Part shown: piece after piece, positions 25,583-32,097 of the stretch | Layout: each line of letters starts with the position of its first letter | Numbering within the stretch: the stretch's first letter is position 1 | DNA from: Alphaproteobacteria bacterium | Lineage (GTDB): Bacteria > Pseudomonadota > Alphaproteobacteria > SP197 | Assembly (NCBI GenBank): GCA_028277285.1 | Contig: JANQGO010000230.1 | Span: 1 to 32,097 of the forward strand | Length of the DNA stretch: 32,097 nt | Direction of reading: 5' to 3' | The notes under the pieces: generated by a model | The model's database searches: none | Seen by the model: only the letters and a program-made list of their open reading frames with translations | What the model was told of the DNA's origin: nothing | Translations under genes and position numbers: made by a program

Positions 25583-25617
25583 CTGCCAATGGCGGATCGC
25601 GAGAACCGCATTGGCAG
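25583..25617 (-). other. Intercistronic hairpin after the second orphan binding-protein gene
   Basis: A perfect 9-bp stem (CTGCCAATG 25583-25591 with CATTGGCAG 25609-25617) is extended by three more pairs past a one-base bulge. It lies between the binding-protein stop (25647) and the amine oxidase start (25531). No T-run follows directly on the minus strand. This is the third binding-protein gene in the window with such a hairpin behind it. Confidence 0.65.
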
Positions 25618-25646
25618 ATGCGGCTGGAACTTCTTGATCTCTGCGC

Positions 25647-26777
25647 CTACCAGCCCGCCAGGATCTCCTCATAGAGTGTGGCGATCCGGCTGGTGAACTC
25701 GTCCGACGTCGGGATCTGGTACTTGCCCGCACCGAGCACGTCATCCGGATTGCGGCTCAGCCCCAGTTCGGCGAGCCGTTCCTCGCTCACCCGCTCAAAG
25801 GACTTTATGTTTGAATGGCCATAGCCATAGACATCGATCAGGAACTCGCCTGATGCCGGGCTAAGCAGGGAGTCGATCACATCATGGGCCTTGTCCACAT
25901 GGGGCGCGTTTGCGGAGATCACGGCACCGCAGACCCATGTCAAGGCTCCCTCCTTCGGTGACGCGAACTCGACAGGCACGCCTTCAGCCTTCAGCGCGAC
26001 GGCCGAGCTGTTCCAGGTCATGGCGGCAACCAGTTCGCCGGCCGCCAAGGCCTGTTCCATAGTGGTCATGTCATCGGTGTACATGCGCACCAGCGGCAAC
26101 TGCTCACGCAACAGACTGGCCACCTTCTGGATGCTCTCTTCGGTCTCGATCTCGTCGAACGGCACGCCGGCATAGATCGCCGCGCACCACCAGGTGTCGC
26201 CCTCGTTGCCGATCATGCCGATCTTGCCCGCGTAGCGTTCGTCCCACAGGACACCCCAGGTTTCCTCGCCATCGGGAAAATCCACGAGGTCGGTGCGATA
26301 GGTGACCGAGGTCTGGCCCCAGTCCATCGCGGCGAAGTAGTGCTCACCATCGACAGCGGCGATGGATTTCATCGACGGGATGACATCGTCCCAGTGTGAC
26401 AGCTTGGACGTGTCAAGCGGCTGGAGGACACCGGCATTGACCCAGTTGGGGGCATTCGCGTTGCAGGGATGCAGTACATCGACGACGAAGCCGGCTCGCA
26501 CTTTAAGCAGACCTTCGTTGCTGCTGGCGTAAGGCGCCGTGTCAGGGTACACGCCATGCTTTTCATGGTACTCGCCCAAGAGCTCGGGAATGTCGTAGCC
26601 GTTCCACGTAAAGTAGAAGGCTTGTTCCTCGTCGGCCGCCGCCGGGCGCGCGAAGGCAGGCACCGTCATGACCGACACGCCCGTAGCGGCGAGTAGTTGG
26701 CTGAACTGGCGGCGCGACAGCTTGCCCGCCGACGCCTTTTCGATCATGTCATCGATCGAATCTCTGCTATGTGACAT
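25647..26777 (-). CDS. PotD-like ABC substrate-binding protein, orphan, Tat signal
   Basis: A 376-residue binding protein paralogous to the one at 20036-21208. It has a clear twin-arginine signal at 21-46 (SRRQFSQLLAATG, cleavage near AAADEEQ). The mature part starts FYFTWNGYDIPELL and shares DWGQTS and GHSNIKS with its paralogue. The ATG at 26777 follows GGGAGG by ten bases. No permease or ATPase is nearby. It is first in a two-gene unit with the amine oxidase and diverges from the BetI-like regulator, across a BetI-type palindrome. A small-amine or polyamine ligand is likely but unproven. Confidence 0.9.
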   Translation of the reverse strand: MSHSRDSIDDMIEKASAGKLSRRQFSQLLAATGVSVMTVPAFARPAAADEEQAFYFTWNGYDIPELLGEYHEKHGVYPDTAPYASSNEGLLKVRAGFVVDVLHPCNANAPNWVNAGVLQPLDTSKLSHWDDVIPSMKSIAAVDGEHYFAAMDWGQTSVTYRTDLVDFPDGEETWGVLWDERYAGKIGMIGNEGDTWWCAAIYAGVPFDEIETEESIQKVASLLREQLPLVRMYTDDMTTMEQALAAGELVAAMTWNSSAVALKAEGVPVEFASPKEGALTWVCGAVISANAPHVDKAHDVIDSLLSPASGEFLIDVYGYGHSNIKSFERVSEERLAELGLSRNPDDVLGAGKYQIPTSDEFTSRIATLYEEILAGW

Positions 26778-26866
26778 CTGTGATGCCTCCCTGTTTTTTG
26801 CAGTTTTTGATTCAAGGAACGGATCCTGAGCCCAGGATCACTCAAATTCAGCGTCACATAATTAAT

Positions 26867-26878
26867 TTGAGCGCTCAA
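26867..26878. promoter_or_regulatory. BetI-type operator (TTGAGCGCTCAA)
   Basis: A perfect 12-bp palindrome of the pattern TTGANCGNTCAA, as in known BetI boxes (ATTGAACGTTCAAT), lies in an AT-rich gap between the divergent TetR and binding-protein genes. It overlaps the -35 box of the TetR promoter and lies within the expected promoter zone of the binding-protein gene, as expected for repression of both. Confidence 0.7.
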
Positions 26879-26894
26879 TCAAAAAAATTATACC
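26867..26894 (+). promoter_or_regulatory. Putative promoter of the BetI-like regulator gene
   Basis: TTGAGC (26867-26872), a 16-base spacer and TATACC (26889-26894). The -35 element is half of the BetI-type palindrome, which predicts autorepression. A separate stem (GATCCTG 26822-26828 with CAGGATC 26833-26839) lies in the leader of the divergent binding-protein gene. Confidence 0.5.
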
Positions 26895-26994
26895 CACAGC
26901 AAATGGGGGCTCTGGTAGTGTCTTTAGCTACAGTTTTGGTCCCAGGTGAACGACCCTCATCGCCGTTCAGTCGGCATTGGAACGAAGAGCTGCC

Positions 26995-27666
26995 ATGACA
27001 AAGTCGCGCGTCGGCAGGCCGCGAGGCGAAAACACCGAGAATGCCAATCGACGGCGTAAGCAGCTTATGGACGCCGCCATTGAGTCGATTGTCGAACATG
27101 GGCTTGCGTCCACGACCCTGGCCACGGTCGCCAAGGCATCGGGCCTGTCCCAGGGCACCGCCGTCTTCTATTTCAAGAGCAAGGACTCGTTGCTGGTCGA
27201 GACGTTTCGTTACCGCCTGGAAGAGTACAGAGATTTCTGGAAGGAAACCCTGGCCGCCGCCGGCTCCGATCCGGTTGACCGGATCATGGCGTTGGTCTTC
27301 GCTGCACTGGCGCCACACCTGATGGAACGCCAGAACCTGGTGTTCTGGAACTCGCTCTGGCACGAAGCGTCCAGAAACAGCGACCTCGCCCAAATGTCCG
27401 ACCGGTTCGATGCGGCGCGACAGAAAGTCCAGTTGTCCCTTTGCGAAGAGGCCAAGGACCTCTACGCGGGCACGCTCTGGACGCCCAAGACCGTCGCGCA
27501 CACCCTTGAGACCATGACCGACGGCATGTGGAGCCGGCTCTATTACTCCCCGGACTACATGACACCATTGGATGCCAGAATGGCGGTGGCGACCGTGTTG
27601 TCCTTGATCTTCCCGTCACGGACAGACGACATCTTGGCGCGCGCCGCCGACTTTCCGACCCGCTGA
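26995..27666 (+). CDS. TetR-family regulator, BetI-like
   Basis: A 223-residue repressor. The N-terminal helix-turn-helix covers about residues 20-65 (RRKQLMDAAIESIVEHGLAST, then TLATVAKASGLSQGTAVFYFKSKDSLL), with the arrangement seen in BetI. The C-terminal helices (FWNSLWHEASRNSDLAQM) also resemble the BetI C-terminal domain. BetI represses choline-to-glycine-betaine genes and responds to choline. Here no betA or betB is present, and the partner genes are a PotD-like binding protein and an amine oxidase. ATG 26995 is used; a TTG six codons upstream is also in frame. The BetI-type palindrome lies about 117 bases upstream of the start. Confidence 0.87.
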   Translation: MTKSRVGRPRGENTENANRRRKQLMDAAIESIVEHGLASTTLATVAKASGLSQGTAVFYFKSKDSLLVETFRYRLEEYRDFWKETLAAAGSDPVDRIMALVFAALAPHLMERQNLVFWNSLWHEASRNSDLAQMSDRFDAARQKVQLSLCEEAKDLYAGTLWTPKTVAHTLETMTDGMWSRLYYSPDYMTPLDARMAVATVLSLIFPSRTDDILARAADFPTR

Positions 27667-27717
27667 CGCGGGACGCGCGCGATATCGGAATTCTTTGTCT
27701 CCCATGCTCTTTTGCCG

Positions 27718-27746
27718 TTGCACGCCCCGCGTGTGGCACCTATCGT
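27718..27746 (+). promoter_or_regulatory. Putative promoter of the cobalamin riboswitch / btu operon
   Basis: TTGCAC (27718-27723), a 17-base spacer and TATCGT (27741-27746). Transcription would start at about 27753, at the 5' edge of the riboswitch fold, which supports the assignment. The bases from 27667 to 27717 show nothing else. Confidence 0.5.
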
Positions 27747-27750
27747 TTCG

Positions 27751-27936
27751 GCGATGTCGGTCCCCTCTTCGGAGGGGCGTGAAAGGGAACAGAGGCCGGG
27801 CGGAGAACCCGGAAGCTCTGGCTGCCCCCGCAACTGTAAGCGGAGAGTCATCGCTCCTCGTGTGCCACTGGGAAACCGGGAAGGCCGGGCGACGACGAAG
27901 ACCCGCGAGCCAGGAGACCTGCCGACGTTAGCATCG
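27751..27936 (+). ncRNA. Cobalamin (adenosylcobalamin-class) riboswitch
   Basis: The conserved elements occur in order: GGTCCCC with a GGGGCGTGAAAGGGAA core (about 27759-27789), the invariant GCTGCCCCCGCAACTGTAAG (27821-27840), CCACTGGGAAACCGGGAAGGC, and the B12 box AGCCAGGAGACCTGCC (about 27908-27923). The closing stem is formed by GATGTCGG near 27752-27760 and CCGAC...GCATC near 27922-27935. Vitamin B12 binding would reduce expression of btuBFC(D) downstream. Confidence 0.95.
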
Positions 27937-28179
27937 CCCATCCGCACGTTCGGGGTGTGACGGCGGGACGGTTCTCCGTTGCGGTGATGCGCGCAGGTCG
28001 CATTGCACGGGGGGCTCCGCCATGGGCCTTTTCTCAACTTCGTCAAACAGGACCGGCCATCTTGTGGCCGGTGACGGTTCGTCGTGTTTCGCGATCCGCG
28101 TTCCCACCGGCGTGGTCGATCGTTTTCCTCGTCGACCCCGCCATGTCAGCGAACGTTTTAGACACGGGGTACCGTCATC
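27937..28179 (+). promoter_or_regulatory. Long leader between riboswitch and btuB
   Basis: About 240 bases separate the B12 box from the btuB start. I see no convincing gene in it. An 8-bp perfect stem with a five-base loop (ACCGGCCA 28052-28059, TGGCCGGT 28065-28072) could be part of the expression platform. No T-run follows, and a sequestered btuB ribosome site is not obvious, so the switching mechanism is unclear. Confidence 0.5.
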
Positions 28180-30120
28180 ATGCGCATCACCAACACCACG
28201 TTACCGACTTCACTCATCGCCTCACTCGCTATCGCGGCCGTGACGCAAACCGTCGCCAACGCCCAACAGATCGACGACGGCACGGTCGTCACGCTGCCCG
28301 AGATCGTTGTGTCGGCAAGCCGGGTACCGCTGCTGGCCGAGCAGGTGGGCAGCGCCGTCACCGTCATTACCGAAGAGGAACTTGAGGACCGCCAGATCCG
28401 CATTGTTTCCGACGTTCTGCGCGACGTGCCGGGTCTGGCCGTCAGCCGGACCGGACCGCAAGGCGCCTTCACCCAAGTCAGGATACGCGGCGCGGAGGGC
28501 AATCAGACGCTGGTCCTGATCGACGGCATCGAGGCCAACAACCCGGCCGGCGGTTCGGAGTTCGACTTCGCCAACCTGCTGAACCTGGAGATCGAGCGCG
28601 TCGAGGTCCTGCGCGGCCCCCAAAGCGCCCTTTACGGCAGCGATGCGATCGGCGGCGTCATCAACATCATCACCAAAAAGCCCGATGATGGGCTCAGCGT
28701 CGTGACGCGCGGCGAACTCGGCTCGTTCAATACGACCAACGGTATGGTGTCGTTCAACTATGGCGCCGAACAGTTCTACGTCGGCGGCGCCTTTGAACGG
28801 CTGATGGTCGAAGACCAGTACATCGCCGACGAACGCAACGGCAATCCGGAGAAGGATCCCTATCGCAACAACACCGGCCGCTTCACGTTCGGCGTTCAGC
28901 CGACCGACAATTTCGCAATCGACGCCACCGGCTGGATCATCGACAGTTACCGCCACGGCGATGCCTCGGCGGTCGTCGTCGGCGCGGTCGACAACTTTTC
29001 GACCAGCAAATCGATCCAACGCTACGGCCGGGCCGGCGCGTCGCTCGACCTGTTCGACGGATTGTGGGGTAACGAGATCAGTATCTCGCGAACCGATGTC
29101 GACACGGATTTTCTGAACGCTGCGGGCCTGGAGACGTTCACCTCCGAAGGCACGATCAACAAGATCGATTACCAAGGCGATGTGACATTCGGCGAAGAGG
29201 GCGTCGCCGAGCACGGCCTGTCGTTCCTGGCCGAACGAACCACCGAAAGCCAGTTCACAAGCAGCGGATTCGCTGGCCCCAACGACAAGTCGATCACGAG
29301 TTACAGTTATGCGGGCGAATACCGCGGCGCCTACCAGGACCAGTTCTTCGTTTCCGCCGGTCTGCGCTATGACGACAACGACCCGTTGTTCGACAACGAG
29401 CTGACATGGCGTCTGACTGGCGCCTGGCTCAGCCCCGAATGGGGCACACGGCCCCATGCCAGCGTCGGCACCGGCGTCAAGAACCCCACCCTGTTCGAAC
29501 TGTTCGGATCGACGCCGACATTCACCGGCAATCCCAACCTGCAGCCTGAAAGCAGCATCGGCTGGGATGTCGGCATCGAGCAGCCGTTTTGGGATGACCG
29601 CGTCATCGTCGACGTCACCTATTTCAACAACCGGATCGAGGATCTGATCCAGGGGGGCGGCAATACCGCGATCAACCTGCCGGGCACCAGCAAGATCCAG
29701 GGTGTGGAGGTATCGGCGACCGCTGTTGTCATGGAGGGCCTGTCGGTGACGGGCGCCTACACCTACACCGACGGCAAAGATGCCAACGGCGCCGAGCTGG
29801 TGCGCCGACCCATGCACATCGCCAGCCTGGTCACGAACTACAACTTCGACGTGGCGGCCATGCCGGCCAATCTGAACCTGGCAATCCGCTATACCGGGGC
29901 GCAGGACGATATCGTTTTTCTGTCCTTCTTTCCCAGCGCCACGCGGATTGAGCGCCTGGACGCCTTCACCCTGGTAGATCTGGGCGGTTCGCTCGAGGTC
30001 GCCGACGGCGTTGAGATCTATGCCCGCGGCGAAAACCTGCTGGATGAACAGTACCAGGAGGTCTTCGGCTTCGGCACACCGGGCGTCGCGGGTTATGCGG
30101 GCCTGCGTCTGGCCTTCTGA
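28180..30120 (+). CDS. btuB: TonB-dependent outer-membrane receptor for cobalamin
   Basis: A 646-residue TonB-dependent transporter that would bring vitamin B12 across the outer membrane. A signal peptide ends near residue 28 (TVANA-QQ). The TonB-box region is about 37-48 (VTLPEIVVSASR). The plug domain (SDVLRDVPGLAVSRTG..., VRIRGAEGNQTLVLIDGIEANNP, LYGSDAIGGVINIITKKP) is followed by the beta barrel. The last residue is Phe (GLRLAF), as needed for barrel insertion. Size and sequence style match BtuB. The cobalamin riboswitch upstream and the btuF-btuC-btuD genes downstream support the substrate. Confidence 0.94.
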   Translation: MRITNTTLPTSLIASLAIAAVTQTVANAQQIDDGTVVTLPEIVVSASRVPLLAEQVGSAVTVITEEELEDRQIRIVSDVLRDVPGLAVSRTGPQGAFTQVRIRGAEGNQTLVLIDGIEANNPAGGSEFDFANLLNLEIERVEVLRGPQSALYGSDAIGGVINIITKKPDDGLSVVTRGELGSFNTTNGMVSFNYGAEQFYVGGAFERLMVEDQYIADERNGNPEKDPYRNNTGRFTFGVQPTDNFAIDATGWIIDSYRHGDASAVVVGAVDNFSTSKSIQRYGRAGASLDLFDGLWGNEISISRTDVDTDFLNAAGLETFTSEGTINKIDYQGDVTFGEEGVAEHGLSFLAERTTESQFTSSGFAGPNDKSITSYSYAGEYRGAYQDQFFVSAGLRYDDNDPLFDNELTWRLTGAWLSPEWGTRPHASVGTGVKNPTLFELFGSTPTFTGNPNLQPESSIGWDVGIEQPFWDDRVIVDVTYFNNRIEDLIQGGGNTAINLPGTSKIQGVEVSATAVVMEGLSVTGAYTYTDGKDANGAELVRRPMHIASLVTNYNFDVAAMPANLNLAIRYTGAQDDIVFLSFFPSATRIERLDAFTLVDLGGSLEVADGVEIYARGENLLDEQYQEVFGFGTPGVAGYAGLRLAF

Positions 30121-30122
30121 AC

Positions 30123-30995
30123 ATGTCCGAACAACGGCGACATCGCGCGGTTCGATGCAGCGGGACGGCCACCGTCCCGCTGCTGCTGTTCGCCGTCTGC
30201 ATGTGTCTGGCTAGCGGCGCTTATGCGAGCGAGGCGCCGCAGCGCATCGTCTCGATGAACGTCTGTACCGACCAGTTGGTGATGCTGCTGGCCGATCGCG
30301 ATCGGATCGCCTCGGTGAGCTATCTGGCGACCGATCCCTCGGTTTCGTCCATGGTTCGCGAAGCGGCCGGCCTGCCCCAGAACCATGGACTGGCCGAGGA
30401 GATCTTCCTGCTCGATCCCGACCTCGTCATTGCCGGCACCTTCACGACACGGCCGACGGTCGCGCTGCTGCAACGGCTGGGGCACCGCGTTCTCGACGTA
30501 CCGCCGGCCAGCAGTGTCGAGGACATCATCGCCAACATCCGCCTTATCGCGGGCGCGATCGGTGCAGACGAAAGAGGCGAGGCGCTGATCGCCGAGTTTG
30601 AGGCAGGGCTAGCGGCGCTTGGCGGCGGCCCAGGTGACGGCATGCCGGCGGTCGCCTATTGGTCGAACGGCTTCACCAGCGGCGGCGGCACGCTCGCCGC
30701 CGACATCATGACACGGGCCGGCTTGACCAACCTGGCCGCCGAACGCGGCTTGACCGGCACCGCCCAGATGCCGCTTGAGGCTCTGGTCTCCAGCGACCCG
30801 CAACTTCTCGTGCTCGGACCACGCTACAGGGGCAACGCCCTGGCCCATCAGATACTGGACCACCCGGCGCTGCAGGCCTGGGCGGACTCAAGGCACGTCG
30901 TCACCATTGAGGATGCCGCGTGGGTGTGCGGCACGCCGCTGGTGCTGAAGGCCGTCGCGCGTCTGGTCGCAGCGCGCCGCGCGACGGCTCCATGA
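30123..30995 (+). CDS. btuF: Cobalamin ABC transporter, periplasmic binding protein
   Basis: A 290-residue binding protein of the metal-chelate (BtuF/FecB) class. A signal peptide covers about residues 1-36 (VPLLLFAVCMCLASGAYAS). The mature start PQRIVSMNVCTDQLVMLLA is the class landmark, followed by GLAEEIFLLDPDLVIAG and the second lobe. The gene begins two bases after the btuB stop, and its own stop overlaps the btuC start by four bases. Iron-siderophore binding is the alternative for this family, but the riboswitch argues for cobalamin. Confidence 0.88.
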   Translation: MSEQRRHRAVRCSGTATVPLLLFAVCMCLASGAYASEAPQRIVSMNVCTDQLVMLLADRDRIASVSYLATDPSVSSMVREAAGLPQNHGLAEEIFLLDPDLVIAGTFTTRPTVALLQRLGHRVLDVPPASSVEDIIANIRLIAGAIGADERGEALIAEFEAGLAALGGGPGDGMPAVAYWSNGFTSGGGTLAADIMTRAGLTNLAAERGLTGTAQMPLEALVSSDPQLLVLGPRYRGNALAHQILDHPALQAWADSRHVVTIEDAAWVCGTPLVLKAVARLVAARRATAP

Positions 30996-31987
30996 CCGCG
31001 CGCGCCGGCCTTACCGAAGTCGCCCTGCTGATCCTGGTCGTGGCGCTTTTTGTCGTTTCTCTCTTGGTCGGTCCGGCGGCGATCGGTCTGGGCGCAACGC
31101 TCAACGCGCTGGTCGGCGGCGATGTTGAGACGACCGGGCTGATCGTCCGCGAGATCCGTCTACCGCGCGCGATCCTGGCGACCATGCTGGGGGCGACGCT
31201 GGGTCTGTCCGGCGCCGTTCTGCAGGGCTATCTGCGTAATCCGTTGGCCGAGCCAGGCGTGGTCGGCGTGACGGCCTCGGCGGCGCTCGGCGCCGTTGTC
31301 GCCTTCTACTTCGGGCTCTCGACGCTGTTCGCCCTGGCGCTGCCGCTGGGCGGCATCGCCGGCGCGCTGATCGGCGTCATCATCATCCAGGGTCTGACCG
31401 GGCGCCATGCCGGCACGCTGACGGTGATCCTGGCCGGCGTTGCCATCACCAGCCTGGCCGGCGCGCTGACCGCGCTGGCGCTCAACCTGGCGCCCAACCC
31501 CTTCGCGGCCATGGAGATCATGTTCTGGCTGATGGGTTCGCTGGCCGACCGCAGCATGGATCACGTCTGGCTTGTCCTGCCGTTCCTCGTCGTCGGCTGG
31601 ATTATGCTGCTGATCCTCGCCAGGCCGCTCGACGCGCTTACCCTGGGCGAAGAGACGGCGGCGAGCCTGGGCGTCAACCTGATCAATCTGCGCCGTCTGG
31701 CCATCGTGGGCACCGCTCTTTCGGTCGGCGCGGTCACGGCAGTCGCCGGCGCCGTCGGATTTGTCGGCCTTGTCGTGCCGCATCTTCTACGTCCGCTCGT
31801 CGGTCATCGGCCGGGCCGCCTGCTCTTGGCCAGCATGCTCGGCGGCGCGGCGCTGGTGAACGCCGCCGACATTGCGGTACGCGTGGTGGCGCCCGAACGG
31901 GACCTGAAGCTGGGCGTCGTCACGGCCCTGATCGGCGCGCCGTTCTTCTTCTGGCTGCTGCTGAAGAGCCGGCGGGCCGGCACATGA
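30992..31987 (+). CDS. btuC: Cobalamin ABC transporter, permease
   Basis: A 331-residue polytopic inner-membrane permease of the BtuC/FecCD family with about ten hydrophobic segments. Landmarks are IRLPRAILATMLGATLGLSGAVLQGYLRNPLAEPGVVGVTASAA near the N-terminus, the ATPase-docking region around LGVNLINLRRLAIVGTALSVGAV, and GFVGLVVPHLLRPLVGHRPGRLLLASMLGGA. The length is normal. ATG 30992 overlaps the btuF stop (ATGA), and its own stop overlaps the next ATG in the same way, so the btuF-C-D genes are translationally coupled. Confidence 0.92.
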   Translation: MTARAGLTEVALLILVVALFVVSLLVGPAAIGLGATLNALVGGDVETTGLIVREIRLPRAILATMLGATLGLSGAVLQGYLRNPLAEPGVVGVTASAALGAVVAFYFGLSTLFALALPLGGIAGALIGVIIIQGLTGRHAGTLTVILAGVAITSLAGALTALALNLAPNPFAAMEIMFWLMGSLADRSMDHVWLVLPFLVVGWIMLLILARPLDALTLGEETAASLGVNLINLRRLAIVGTALSVGAVTAVAGAVGFVGLVVPHLLRPLVGHRPGRLLLASMLGGAALVNAADIAVRVVAPERDLKLGVVTALIGAPFFFWLLLKSRRAGT

Positions 31988-32097
31988 CGCGGCTAACCGC
32001 CGACAAAGTCTCCATCACCCTTGGCGCACAGCTTATCGTCGACCGGGCGGATGCGGTCGTCGCGCCATCCTGTGTCACCGGCATCATCGGTCCCAAC
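31984..32097 (+). CDS. btuD: Cobalamin ABC transporter ATPase (3' partial)
   Basis: The first 38 codons of an ABC ATPase: MTRLTADKVSITLGAQLIVD and on to GIIGPN, which is the beginning of Walker A (GPNGxGK). The gene runs off the window end. Its ATG overlaps the btuC stop by four bases. Position and start pattern indicate the ATPase of the BtuCD importer; FecE/HmuV-type ATPases are close relatives. Confidence 0.85.
   Translation, partial: MTRLTADKVSITLGAQLIVDRADAVVAPSCVTGIIGPN

Noticed and set aside
1-32097. CRISPR arrays, insertion sequences, tRNA or rRNA genes, phage genes
   Set aside because: I found no regularly spaced repeats, transposase or integrase-like proteins, or cloverleaf-like sequences on either strand by reading; a tRNA scan was not possible.

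Overview
This is a 32 kb stretch of a GC-rich genome, most likely an alphaproteobacterium and probably a metagenome contig. The grounds are high-GC codon use, alphaproteobacterial-style compact operons with ATGA start/stop overlaps, a soxBDA sarcosine oxidase locus, Tat-exported PotD-like binding proteins and a cobalamin-riboswitch btu locus. The species cannot be told from the sequence. The first 72 bases look like a fold-back assembly artefact, not real sequence.

Layout. (1) 73-5352, plus strand: a peptide/opine-type ABC importer (binding protein partial at the contig edge, two permeases, one fused double ATPase) ending in a GntR/FCD regulator. (2) 5537-10035, minus strand: soxB-soxD-soxA for sarcosine oxidase, with no soxG behind it. 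(3) 10115-14817, plus strand: an M29/NicX-like putative metalloenzyme, then a tightly coupled operon of a carboxymuconolactone-decarboxylase-like protein, a pyrrolysine-free MttB-family methyltransferase and a PLP-dependent decarboxylase. The soxB and CMD-like promoters carry the same palindrome, CTGTGATCACAG, directly in front of a TTGAC-type -35 box. (4) 14847-23094, minus strand: a six-gene run, read in the order PhyH-type dioxygenase, a second PhyH-type dioxygenase, orphan PotD-like binding protein, SAM-dependent (N-)methyltransferase, and two trimethylamine-dehydrogenase-family flavoproteins. A GcvA-like LysR gene diverges from it at 23315. (5) 24272-26777, minus strand: a second orphan PotD-like binding protein and a flavin amine oxidase, divergent from a BetI-like TetR gene that has a BetI-type operator. 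(6) 27718-32097, plus strand: a cobalamin riboswitch followed by btuB, btuF, btuC and the start of btuD.

Read together, most of the window fits uptake and stepwise breakdown of N-methylated or amine compounds: capture by binding proteins, oxidative or corrinoid-dependent demethylation, then sarcosine to glycine with one-carbon transfer to tetrahydrofolate. Cobalamin import would be useful to the MttB-family protein. The substrate is unknown. The two TMADH paralogues keep the cofactor residues but have changed the trimethylamine-binding cage, so trimethylamine itself is unlikely. The most distinctive points are the shared palindromic operator, the composite dioxygenase/TMADH operon with paired paralogues, the missing soxG, and a strong GC hairpin behind each of the three periplasmic-binding-protein genes.
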